Assembly (NCBI RefSeq): GCF_009806575.1
Contig: NZ_CP047096.1
Span: 62,001-126,000, forward strand
Length of the DNA stretch: 64,000 nucleotides
Direction of reading: 5' to 3'
From: Rossellomorea marisflavi
GTDB taxonomy: Bacteria; Bacillota; Bacilli; Bacillales; Bacillaceae_B
Both the position numbers and the translations under genes were made by a program. The first letter of the stretch is position 1, and each line of letters starts with the position of its first letter. Below the pieces are notes generated by a model. That model had not been told where the DNA came from, did not search any database, and saw only the letters and a list, made by a program, of their open reading frames with translations. Positions 51,009-58,572 of this stretch are shown one piece after another.

Positions 51009-51045
51009 AAGCATAAGGGGATCCTTAGATCCTTACTTATGCTTT
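51009..51045 (-). terminator. Intercistronic terminator between the Rad52-like gene and dnaN
   Basis: AAAGCATAAG / CTTATGCTTT stem with inner GGATC-CTTA-GATCC pairing, then TTTTTTATTG on the minus strand. Confidence 0.75.
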
Positions 51046-51057
51046 ATTCTCCTCTGC

Positions 51058-52008
51058 TCATGCAGTTTGATTTTTAGCATCTTCTACAATATACGAAATT
51101 ATATCTGCCTCATGTGCACTTGAATTCAATTTGAAGAATAGACTATAGACCTCTTGAATCTCCTCCTTAAGCACAAGCTGGCAAATACGTATTAAATGGT
51201 CGGTGTCAATATTGTGTTGCTTTGCCATTTTAACTACGTTAGCTACGGGAGATAGGGCATTATAGTAATTTCTTAATTCTTCTTCTGTCGCACTTGTAAA
51301 CTCTTTTCTAAAATTGGTTTCGTAATTATTAGCTCGATTGAATACACCATAACGGATTTTATGGCTTTGTTCATTTTGACCAATACTTAGTGCATTTTCC
51401 ATTTTAGCTATAGTCTTTAAGGCTCCCTTAAAGTCAAAACTAGCGTGGTTTGTTTTTAATCCTTGTTCAGACTGTTGAAAATGCTTATTTTTGTTAGACC
51501 CGGGAAGTGCCTTTGATGGTAATGTAGGGACTTTACAGTAACCTGTAATCCATTGGTTGTTTTTTGCTTTAGCATTAACATATATGTCTGTTGAGTTGCA
51601 TGACCTTTGTTCCACAGATACCCATTGAGCATCCAATTCATAGAGGTAGCGGCCAATCCCCCATTGTGAAGCAGCTCTCTTCATGGAGTTAGATAAACCT
51701 CCTTTTGTTGCTTCAATGTTAGTCTTATCCGCACCATCCCATTTAGTCACTTTACGATCACCTATAAAAGCAGTAATACCACAGATGATCCCATCGTGAA
51801 GCTCTTTATACTCGTTTTGCCAACCGCAAATACCAAATACTTCATCCAATCGATCCTGAATTGCTCGGTTTTGTACATACGCTACGAGCATTGCTTTATT
51901 CCCATTTTTGTTACTGACATTGTTTACTCTCCACTCTACATTCTTTGGATCAAATGGAGCCTTAAGTCTTTCTGCAATTTCGTTTATACAATCTTTTTCT
52001 TCTGCCAT
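51058..52008 (-). CDS. Rad52/Rad22-like single-strand annealing protein
   Basis: 316 residues. The N-terminal half (about 8-145) has the Rad52/Rad22 family pattern: LKAPFDPKNVEWRV, VAYVQNRAIQDRLDEVFG, WQNEY, TKWDGADKTNIEATKGGLSN and SMKRAASQWGIGRYLYEL. These proteins anneal single strands in recombination, common on phages and conjugative elements where they repair or circularise transferred DNA. GGGAGTGCTTTGACATGG matches other family-A starts. First gene behind leader A4. Confidence 0.88.
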   Translation of the reverse strand: MAEEKDCINEIAERLKAPFDPKNVEWRVNNVSNKNGNKAMLVAYVQNRAIQDRLDEVFGICGWQNEYKELHDGIICGITAFIGDRKVTKWDGADKTNIEATKGGLSNSMKRAASQWGIGRYLYELDAQWVSVEQRSCNSTDIYVNAKAKNNQWITGYCKVPTLPSKALPGSNKNKHFQQSEQGLKTNHASFDFKGALKTIAKMENALSIGQNEQSHKIRYGVFNRANNYETNFRKEFTSATEEELRNYYNALSPVANVVKMAKQHNIDTDHLIRICQLVLKEEIQEVYSLFFKLNSSAHEADIISYIVEDAKNQTA

Positions 52009-52042
52009 GTCAAAGCACTCCCATAGTTTAATTTACTCACTA

Positions 52043-52169
52043 CGTTTTGCGGAAACGCAAAAAAGCCTTTGGGCAGTTTGATAGGTAAAAGAGTTCTTTT
52101 ACTTACAAACAGCCCAAAGGCTTTACATTTTTTGAATAACCGCTGGCCACAAAGGTGGTCGCATAAAAG
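52043..52169 (-). promoter_or_regulatory. Leader element A4: conserved stem plus intrinsic terminator
   Basis: Minus strand GCGACCACCUUUGUGGCCAGC then GGUUA (52139-52162), then a terminator with 5' arm AAAGCCUUUGGGC and 3' arm GCCCAAAGGCUUUUUU (52061-52124), and a second hairpin TTTTGCG-TTTC-CGCAAAA (52045-52060) as in A1. Confidence 0.78.
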
Positions 52170-52193
52170 CTTAACGAAAGTGAATATACCGTA

Positions 52194-52222
52194 AGTATAT
52201 CTGATATCTTTTCCATGAACAA
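52194..52222 (-). promoter_or_regulatory. Sigma-A promoter of leader A4
   Basis: Minus strand TTGTTC, 17 bases, TATACT. Confidence 0.7.
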
Positions 52223-52275
52223 TCCTAAAATGCCTACTTTTAGAAAAATCGAATAATGCAGTAGGTATATTCATG

Positions 52276-52284
52276 TGCTATAAT
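52276..52284 (+). promoter_or_regulatory. Extended -10 promoter of the HTH gene
   Basis: TGTGCTATAAT (TGN plus TATAAT) about 120 bases ahead of the HTH gene, with a leader hairpin between. Confidence 0.5.
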
Positions 52285-52331
52285 CAAAATGAATTTGCAT
52301 ATACCATAACAATATACTGTAAAGCAATCAC

Positions 52332-52369
52332 ATGCTCATACTTCCTTTAGGGGAAGTATGAGCATTTTT
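52332..52369 (+). terminator. Leader terminator upstream of the HTH gene
   Basis: ATGCTCATACTTCC / GGAAGTATGAGCAT 14-base stem, six-base loop, then TTTTATTTT. Sits between promoter and gene, so it acts as an attenuator. Confidence 0.75.
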
Positions 52370-52403
52370 ATTTTCATGAAGAATTAAAGGAGAGAATAAG
52401 AAG

Positions 52404-52658
52404 ATGGCGGAATTAGTTCGTATTACCACTTTAGGCAAGATTGAGACAGAAAATGACGTGGAGCGTCTTATCATTTTGAGGAAACGATTAGGCATGACAC
52501 AATACCAATTTGCTCGGGCTCTTGGCATCAGTACAAGCTATTTAGGGGCAGTGGAGAATTATCATCTACCCTTCAGTGGCCGCTTGAAAAAGAAAGTAAA
52601 TGCGTATCTTGAAACGGAGAAGAGGGAAAATGATAAGAGTACTGATCTTTTTAAGTGA
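52404..52658 (+). CDS. XRE-type helix-turn-helix regulator
   Basis: 84 residues; helix-turn-helix at about 25-62 (RLGMTQYQFARALGISTSYL). GGAGAG precedes the ATG. Its end overlaps the ParA-like gene by 29 bases. Candidate regulator of the plasmid's own genes. Confidence 0.8.
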   Translation: MAELVRITTLGKIETENDVERLIILRKRLGMTQYQFARALGISTSYLGAVENYHLPFSGRLKKKVNAYLETEKRENDKSTDLFK

Positions 52659-54051
52659 AAATACTCAAAGCAGACAGAAACTAGAGCAAAAATTCATTTC
52701 TAAATTTAATGAGGCTATGGAAGACGCTTCATATATCGTCGTGGAAAATATTGAGGATTTTAAAAGGGAAGTACAGAACGGTTTCACATTTGTATTTATT
52801 GATTCTGTCCATTTACTTAATACACTAGGCAACGTTCCGACAAATGTATTGCTCTTAGGCAGTGAAAAAATTGATGAGTTAGAATATCCAAATCAAACAA
52901 TTAGCATTTTCCCTGGAATCACTCAACTTCTTAATTGGTTACCTGCAGCCAAGCTTTCTAAAAAAATCCGATTAGATTTCAAAGGAGCGATAGTGGAAAA
53001 TGATTCTTTCCTTAAAGGACAGATTACAGTTCCTGGGTCTGAAAATACAGGGATTGAAGAAAACAAATCCACTGAAATAAAAGATGAGCAAGACCCCAGT
53101 GCAATTGCGAAGTCAATTGATAAGGGGAATGAAAAAGCGTCTAAAGACAAAGGGGAAAATATTGCTACTATAGATGATCATCAATCTTCTAATTACGATT
53201 ATTTAAAGAAGGCAAGATCACTCATTAAGCAAACGTATAAGCAACCTCAGCATGATGGAAATAAGACAATAGGGGTTTGGTCACCTCTTTATCGCATAGG
53301 CGTTACAACATTTGTAATTAATTTTGGATTGTTTTTAGGTATGCACAAAATAGAGACAGCGGTTCTTGAAGGTTTAAATAACCGATATCACCTTAAAAAT
53401 TACTTGATGAAAATGAGTGGATTACCTACAGAATGGAAGTCATACGCAAGCCTCTTACACAATGATCAAGCGACTAATTTGAATTTTGCTATCCCTTTTC
53501 ACAATGTCTATTGGCTACCCATTGATTCGAAGGATCTCAATTACGGTTGGAATTCTGATTCCTTAAGTGCTTATGTGGATGGAGTAAAGTATTATGATAC
53601 GCTCCTGGTCGATCTACCTACTGGAGAACTAGAAGACTATACTATACAAACACTTGATCACTTGGACGAAATTTGGATAGTAGTGGATAACAATCTTCAA
53701 CAAGTACTGGCTTGGAAAGAATATATCCAGAAGGTACTGTGTAAGAGAAAAATTAATGTATATCTAATCTTCAATAAGAAGTTGAACTTCAGTCAGATTG
53801 ACCGTACTGCTCAAGAGATGGAAATACCAATCCTAGCCACATTACCTGCATTATATGAAGAGGTAGATAAGAATAATTTTGAATGTAATCCTCTAATCGA
53901 TCATGAAGATGTTTATGAAAAATTGATTGAACCGTTCACCTTATTAGGGAAGCATATTATGGGGCAAAGCTTTGAAGGGAAAGGATATATACCACCTAGA
54001 AACCGCTGGATCCGTAAATTTAAATCTATCCTTCCTGCATTGAAAGGCTAA
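52630..54051 (+). CDS. ParA/TadZ-like protein with degenerate P-loop
   Basis: 473 residues from the ATG reading MIRVLIFLSENTQS, after GAGGG; an upstream in-frame ATG lies inside the HTH gene without a site. Receiver-like N-terminus, a charged linker, then a MinD/ParA-type fold: SPLYRIGVTTFVINFGLFLG stands where the P-loop should be, lacking both lysines; LLVDLPTGELEDYT is the Walker B place. Same general plan as the two Tad-locus proteins at 23557 and 25477. Probably a positioning protein; ATP binding is doubtful. Confidence 0.65.
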   Translation: MIRVLIFLSENTQSRQKLEQKFISKFNEAMEDASYIVVENIEDFKREVQNGFTFVFIDSVHLLNTLGNVPTNVLLLGSEKIDELEYPNQTISIFPGITQLLNWLPAAKLSKKIRLDFKGAIVENDSFLKGQITVPGSENTGIEENKSTEIKDEQDPSAIAKSIDKGNEKASKDKGENIATIDDHQSSNYDYLKKARSLIKQTYKQPQHDGNKTIGVWSPLYRIGVTTFVINFGLFLGMHKIETAVLEGLNNRYHLKNYLMKMSGLPTEWKSYASLLHNDQATNLNFAIPFHNVYWLPIDSKDLNYGWNSDSLSAYVDGVKYYDTLLVDLPTGELEDYTIQTLDHLDEIWIVVDNNLQQVLAWKEYIQKVLCKRKINVYLIFNKKLNFSQIDRTAQEMEIPILATLPALYEEVDKNNFECNPLIDHEDVYEKLIEPFTLLGKHIMGQSFEGKGYIPPRNRWIRKFKSILPALKG

Positions 54052-54096
54052 TTGATTAATGATATATTTTGAGTATTAACATTTTTCTTAGCTTTT

Positions 54097-54205
54097 TTGC
54101 AACCTTCATTAGGTTAGCCGGATTAATCAAACATATGCGGTCTTTGGATCGGTAGAGCAAGGGATATGAATTCCTATGTCTATCATTCAAAGGCCGCTTT
54201 TTGTG
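54097..54205 (+). promoter_or_regulatory. Leader element A5: conserved stem plus intrinsic terminator
   Basis: Plus strand UUUUUUGCAACCUUCAUUAGGUUAGCCGGAUUAA (54093-54125), then a terminator with 5' arm GCGGUCUUUGGAU and 3' arm UUCAAAGGCCGCUUUUU (54137-54202). The only plus-strand copy of family A, ahead of the DUF4258 and toprim-like genes. Confidence 0.75.
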
Positions 54206-54285
54206 TTTAAAAAGGGGGTGGAATTCGTGAAAAAAGGGAGCAAGCTGAAAGTAATAAAGAAAGTATTAATGGGGGGAAAGGTTAT

Positions 54286-54561
54286 GTGCGAATTGGTGTA
54301 CATACCTACAATCAAATGGTCAAAAGAGGATATTCACGTGGAGATTTGGTTTCATGTATCATGAGCGGAAAAATACACGAGGTTCAAATGGGGTTTAATC
54401 GAAGGATAAACCAAGTGGCAAGGACCTATGTTCTAACAGGCATAGATACTTCTCAAAACCCAATCGTAGTTGTTCTTTCTGAAGAGGGTGAGAATCACTT
54501 TTCAGTGGTAACGGTGATGCCACCCACAGACCAGTCCAGATTTATCGATTGTATTGTCTAA
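54286..54561 (+). CDS. DUF4258-like protein
   Basis: 91 residues, GTG start. The text RIGVHTYNQMVKRGYSRGDLVSCI...YVLTGIDTSQNPIVVVLSEE fits DUF4258 (small RelE-superfamily-like fold). A GTG-started frame of 45 codons with a good site (54229-54364) overlaps its beginning in another frame and may couple it; which start is used is uncertain. Confidence 0.6.
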   Translation: MRIGVHTYNQMVKRGYSRGDLVSCIMSGKIHEVQMGFNRRINQVARTYVLTGIDTSQNPIVVVLSEEGENHFSVVTVMPPTDQSRFIDCIV

Positions 54562-54581
54562 AAACAGAGAGGATGGATTTT

Positions 54582-55862
54582 ATGAGCAAAACGCGAAATA
54601 CGTTAAGAGCTACAAGTATTAAAGGTTGGTTTGAAATGACCAGGGAAACGTGTCCCATATGTTCTCATACAGGGGGTTGTATGATCAACACGAATGGAGA
54701 TGCAGTAGCCTGTATCAGAATTGAGAGTGAAAAACCATTCTCAAAGAACTCTGCTTGTCCTTCATGGTTACATTGGCTGAAGAGAAACGAAAAAAAGCAA
54801 ATTACGACTGAAAACATTCAGCAAGAGAATAGTGAAAAAAAACTATCATCTGATTCATTGGATACTATATACCGAAGTCTTTTAGTTAATACGGAATTGA
54901 GTAATGATCACTATAATCATCTTTCAGGTAAAGATAGGGGACTAAGTGATGAGCAAATACGAATTAGAGAATATAAGTCTTTCCCTGAGAAACCTTGGAA
55001 TTGTGCAAGGCTAATTGAAAAATCAATAGGTCTAAAGGATTTCACAGGGGTCCCAGGATTTTATTTAGCAAAAGGGAGAAATGGTGGTTCTTATTGGAAT
55101 GTATCAGGGCCAAAGGGCATTCTTATTCCTTTTAGGAACAATAAAAATGAAATAGAGGGATTTCAAATAAGGATTGATAACCCACCAAATGAAATAAAAC
55201 TGAAAAAGAGAGATGAATTACTGCACGCAGAAGTAAAAAGGCAGCCAAATATTGTTCAAGTATCGTATGAGGGAGAAATTTTAATGGAGAAGGAGTTTAC
55301 CCTCGATGAAAATGTAACTATCTATCATGAGAATAATATTATTGGATGGGTGACGTTAACTAAGGGGCAACGTTATTTTTGGTTGTCTTCAGCCAATAAG
55401 CCTAAAGGTACGATAAGTGGACTGCCTGCCCCTGTACACGTATCCGTTCCTTCATCAGAGTTAAAGGATTGGTCCGTTGGGGAATTACGAAGAGCAAAAA
55501 GTGTTTGGCTAGGAGAAGGACCACTCAAGCAGGATATAGCCATTGATAAAATTGTTCAGGTTTATGATAAGGAGGAACTTTCTGACGTTGGGACCACAAT
55601 GTTAGGACTGCCTGGAGTAGGGAGCTGGCGTTTAGCAATCCCTATATTAAAAGAAATGGGAGCAGAAAGAGTTAATATTTGCTACGATATGGATTCTGTT
55701 TCTAATGTGTATGTTCAGAAGCATTTAAAAGAATGTATTAAGGGTCTCAGAAATGAAGGTCTGCAAGTATATATCTCTTTATGGGATGGAAAGAAGGATG
55801 GCAAAGGCATAGACGATCTTTTAATTAATAAAAGTTTCCCGGAGCTGAGAAGATTAGTCTAA
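54582..55862 (+). CDS. DUF3854 toprim-like protein with zinc finger
   Basis: 426 residues from the ATG reading MSKTRNTLRATSIKG, after AGAGAGGATGG. A Cys4-type finger (CPICSHTGGCM...ACIR, about 23-46) is followed by a toprim-like domain: PKGILIPFRNN near 185, VWLGEGPLKQDIA near 317 (the toprim Glu region) and RVNICYDMDS near 370 (the DxD region). Such proteins sit with plasmid primases and helicases; likely a primase-related role. Confidence 0.75.
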   Translation: MSKTRNTLRATSIKGWFEMTRETCPICSHTGGCMINTNGDAVACIRIESEKPFSKNSACPSWLHWLKRNEKKQITTENIQQENSEKKLSSDSLDTIYRSLLVNTELSNDHYNHLSGKDRGLSDEQIRIREYKSFPEKPWNCARLIEKSIGLKDFTGVPGFYLAKGRNGGSYWNVSGPKGILIPFRNNKNEIEGFQIRIDNPPNEIKLKKRDELLHAEVKRQPNIVQVSYEGEILMEKEFTLDENVTIYHENNIIGWVTLTKGQRYFWLSSANKPKGTISGLPAPVHVSVPSSELKDWSVGELRRAKSVWLGEGPLKQDIAIDKIVQVYDKEELSDVGTTMLGLPGVGSWRLAIPILKEMGAERVNICYDMDSVSNVYVQKHLKECIKGLRNEGLQVYISLWDGKKDGKGIDDLLINKSFPELRRLV

Positions 55863-55880
55863 ATGTGTTTGGTTATTAAG

Positions 55881-55918
55881 AAGCCAAGAAAAGTAAAATT
55901 TTCTTGGCTTTTTTTTTG
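55881..55918 (+). terminator. Terminator of the toprim-like gene
   Basis: AAGCCAAGAAAA / TTTTCTTGGCTT stem with nine T after it. Confidence 0.85.
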
Positions 55919-56056
55919 CCCTAATTTTAGTTATTGTATCTTTTAAAACACTAGATAATGAAATCGTTATATCCTCCTTAAGAATAACAAATACCCATAG
56001 AACCTATTTCAAATTATTGTTAAAATAGGGGAGAATTTGAAGGGTGAGGTGTTTTT

Positions 56057-56413
56057 TTGAAGAGACTTATAAGATTGTTAATTGCTTTTATCATTCTTAC
56101 ATTGCTTTGGTATCTGGGAGATTTAAGTCAAAATTATAAAATTCAAAATGGAGCATCCACAAAAGAAGGAATTCTTATAAAGAGAAATGATCAGTTCTAC
56201 CTTGTCTCTAACAGAGATATTACAAGTCAAGAAATCGAAGTTCTTTCGATAAAGGAATTAACACAAGAATATTCCTCTGAGATAGTAAAGCTAGATTTGA
56301 GTAATGCAATTATTAAAAATGTAAAATCAGGTGATAGAGTAGTAATTTGGTATACAGAAACAGTGGAATCTTACCCAGGGAGAATAATAGTTTTAAAAAT
56401 TGAAAAAGTGTGA
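56057..56413 (+). CDS. Hypothetical membrane-anchored protein
   Basis: 118 residues from a TTG with GGTGAGGTG upstream. N-terminal membrane helix (LIRLLIAFIILTLLWYLGDL) and a small extracellular beta domain. Unrecognised. Monocistronic. Confidence 0.6.
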   Translation: MKRLIRLLIAFIILTLLWYLGDLSQNYKIQNGASTKEGILIKRNDQFYLVSNRDITSQEIEVLSIKELTQEYSSEIVKLDLSNAIIKNVKSGDRVVIWYTETVESYPGRIIVLKIEKV

Positions 56414-56497
56414 ATATTTTACTATTTTAATTATAATATACCAATTTTTCCTCTTATTGTGTTATATTAAACCTAAATATGTCAAAAGGAGGAAAAT

Positions 56498-57478
56498 ATG
56501 AAAAAATATTACTTCTTTTTGCTTTTAGTTTTGGGTTTGATTCTGATGCCAGTGACTTCCTTAGCAAATGATAAGGAGTCTAAAAATGTTCACCCTAATG
56601 ATATGGTGAATTCAAAAGGTGAAGTTATTAAGTATGAAGATTACAAGAAATACTTAGAAAATTCATCTACTCTAGAACAGAACACGTCTTTTAATGGTTC
56701 AGGAAAAGTTCTTCCTGAAAGAGATCTGCCTGACTTTAAGAAAGATAAGCCTTATAAAAGTGTATCCCCTTTTAATTTTGAAAAATCATATGCACCTAAT
56801 GTAGTAATTGGTCAAGATGGAAGGAAAGTAGTAACTGATACCTCGGTCAATCCATACAGGCAAATCACTTATATTGAATTGGATTGGGGTGATTCTTGGG
56901 GATGGTGTTCAGGTACACTAATAGGAAAGGACACTGTTTTGACAAATGGACACTGTGTGGTTGATCCTAGTAAACAGAAAGGGATAACCAGCGGGTACGT
57001 TATTCCAGGATTAAATGAAAATCATTACAGTTACGGTGCCTACCAAGTAGTCGATTATTTTGTGCCAAGCCATTGGATAAATAATGGTTCTAGTACACAT
57101 GACTATGCGGTACTTAAATTAGCTCCTTATATGGGGCAAAATGCAGGTGACGTTGCTGGTTATAGACCTATTAAGCAAGTAAATAATGTTGTAAATCAAT
57201 CTATAAAACTATATGGGTACCCACAAGATCGTATTGATTCAACAGGAAGGGTTTCCCAATGGGGAATGTCTGGAAGTATTGGAAGAGAGGACACTGCTTT
57301 AGCCTTTTATCAAATAGACACATATAGAGGGCAATCTGGTTCTGCATTATTAAATAGTTCGAACGAGATTATTGGTGTCCATAGAGGTTCTTATGGATTC
57401 AGTGATGGTAAAACATACAATGGGGGACCCAAAATGACAAAACCTGTATATGATTTCATAAAAGCCGCCCAAAGATAG
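56498..57478 (+). CDS. Secreted trypsin-fold serine protease (V8/glutamyl-endopeptidase-like)
   Basis: 326 residues: signal peptide (MKKYYFFLLLVLGLILMPVT, cleavage near SLA-ND), a pro-region, and a chymotrypsin-fold domain with His in TNGHC (about 150), Asp in THDYAVLKLA (about 203) and Ser in GQSGSALL (about 279). GAGCCSG-type Cys pairing: WCSGTLIG and NGHC give the usual disulfide. AAAAGGAGG precedes the ATG. Extracellular; might open cell wall or process surface proteins. Confidence 0.88.
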   Translation: MKKYYFFLLLVLGLILMPVTSLANDKESKNVHPNDMVNSKGEVIKYEDYKKYLENSSTLEQNTSFNGSGKVLPERDLPDFKKDKPYKSVSPFNFEKSYAPNVVIGQDGRKVVTDTSVNPYRQITYIELDWGDSWGWCSGTLIGKDTVLTNGHCVVDPSKQKGITSGYVIPGLNENHYSYGAYQVVDYFVPSHWINNGSSTHDYAVLKLAPYMGQNAGDVAGYRPIKQVNNVVNQSIKLYGYPQDRIDSTGRVSQWGMSGSIGREDTALAFYQIDTYRGQSGSALLNSSNEIIGVHRGSYGFSDGKTYNGGPKMTKPVYDFIKAAQR

Positions 57479-57484
57479 CCATTT

Positions 57485-57512
57485 AACACTCCCTAATAGG
57501 GGGTGTTTTTTA
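57485..57512 (+). terminator. Terminator of the protease gene
   Basis: AACACTCCC / GGGGGTGTT stem and six T. Confidence 0.8.
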
Positions 57513-57579
57513 ATACTATAAAGTCATCTCGAAAATAGTTCTAAAAAAAGATTGATTAATCAGTGGCTTTTATATAAAA

Positions 57580-57607
57580 TTGACCTTGTAGAAAAGAAAA
57601 ATATTCA
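57580..57607 (+). promoter_or_regulatory. Promoter of the type IV secretion operon
   Basis: TTGACC, 16 bases, TATTCA; the -10 is weak, and activation may be needed. Confidence 0.45.
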
Positions 57608-57629
57608 AATCATCTAATTTAATAACATA

Positions 57630-57706
57630 AATGGGAAAAACCCACTAATTATACAAAGGAGAATACTTAGTATTCTCAAAGCTTTGTGTACTTAGTGGGT
57701 TTTTTG
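57630..57706 (+). promoter_or_regulatory. Leader element B5 (attenuator) of the type IV secretion operon
   Basis: AUAAAUGGGAAAAACCCACU: mini-hairpin UGGG-AAAAA-CCCA (57632-57644) overlapping the 5' arm of a terminator (57637-57706) with inner GAGAAUAC/GUAUUCUC pairing and end UUAGUGGGUUUUUUG. Plus-strand copy of the B design. Confidence 0.82.
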
Positions 57707-57749
57707 CGTTTAAAAATCCAAAATATCAATGGAGGTGCAAACAAAGAGA

Positions 57750-58148
57750 ATGAAAAGGATTAAGAAATTATTACTTATCGTAACAATGGCAACTATCGCA
57801 TTCTTAGGTATAAGTACGTTGGAGAATGTAGTAAATCCACAGGTTGCAGAGGCAAGTGCAGGAAAAGCCTTTAAAGACGGCGCTGGTATTACAAGTTCTA
57901 AAGATAGTGCTACAGCAACCAAAGATATTACTAAGGACTTGAACAAGATTGTAATTCTAGTCATCACCATTGCAGGTCTATGGAGTATTTTATGGCTTGT
58001 TATTGGAGGCATGATGCTGCAAGGATCTTCCGGTAACCCTCAGAAACGGTCTGGTGCTATTGGTTGCTTGGTCTGTACCGGTGTTGGAATTGTAATTATC
58101 GTAAAAGCCTATGATATCGCCGGTTACATGGCAGGACTAGGAACATAA
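57750..58148 (+). CDS. VirB2/TrbC-like pilin subunit
   Basis: 132 residues, ATG reading MKRIKKLLLIVTMATIAFLG; GGAGGTG lies 13 bases upstream. Export signal to about residue 38 (NPQVAEASAG), then two hydrophobic helices (about 68-90 and 103-125) linked by a short polar loop, the usual plan of conjugative VirB2-type pilins. First gene of the operon; a hairpin after it fits the high expression of a pilin relative to downstream genes. Confidence 0.7.
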   Translation: MKRIKKLLLIVTMATIAFLGISTLENVVNPQVAEASAGKAFKDGAGITSSKDSATATKDITKDLNKIVILVITIAGLWSILWLVIGGMMLQGSSGNPQKRSGAIGCLVCTGVGIVIIVKAYDIAGYMAGLGT

Positions 58149-58167
58149 CCATATGCAAACCTTATAT

Positions 58168-58202
58168 CCCCTCTTTCCTTATGAGAGAGGGGCCCTTTTT
58201 TA
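58168..58202 (+). terminator. Attenuating terminator after the pilin gene
   Basis: CCCCTCT / AGAGGGG stem then CCCTTTTTTT. Would favour pilin mRNA over the downstream genes. Confidence 0.7.
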
Positions 58203-58227
58203 TCTGGGATAGGAGGAACTCTAAAAA

Positions 58228-58572
58228 ATGAGAAAAGAAATTGTACCAATAGATATGGCAAGTGAACAAAAAGAATTTATGGGGTTAGTTAGTAAACGAC
58301 AAGTGCTCTACCTTCTGTTAGGTGGTTATGCCATATACAGTTATGCCCCTAAAGTCTTTCCTTTGGTCGGAAACTGGATGGTGGGCGTCATCCTTACGAT
58401 TGTCTCTATTCTTCCGACAGCGGTCATAATAGGCATGCTTGCTTTTTACAAAATTGAAAAATATCACATGTACTTAGATAGATATCTATTAACAAAATTA
58501 CAGTATAAGCACCAATTGGGGAATTGGAGCAAATACAAAAAAAATCTGATTGAAAAGGATGATATGTATTAA
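58228..58572 (+). CDS. PrgI-family type IV secretion protein
   Basis: 114 residues; two membrane helices (about 22-40 and 45-72), N-terminus IVPIDMASEQKEFMGLVSKRQ, the conserved PrgI start. Matches the VirB3-like small protein that always precedes VirB4 in Gram-positive systems. AGGAGG precedes the ATG. Confidence 0.82.
   Translation: MRKEIVPIDMASEQKEFMGLVSKRQVLYLLLGGYAIYSYAPKVFPLVGNWMVGVILTIVSILPTAVIIGMLAFYKIEKYHMYLDRYLLTKLQYKHQLGNWSKYKKNLIEKDDMY

Noticed and set aside
54176..54364. Frame starting inside the A5 terminator
   Set aside because: Its ATG lies in the hairpin; only the GTG at 54229 in the same frame has a plausible ribosome site, and that is mentioned as a possible coupling frame.
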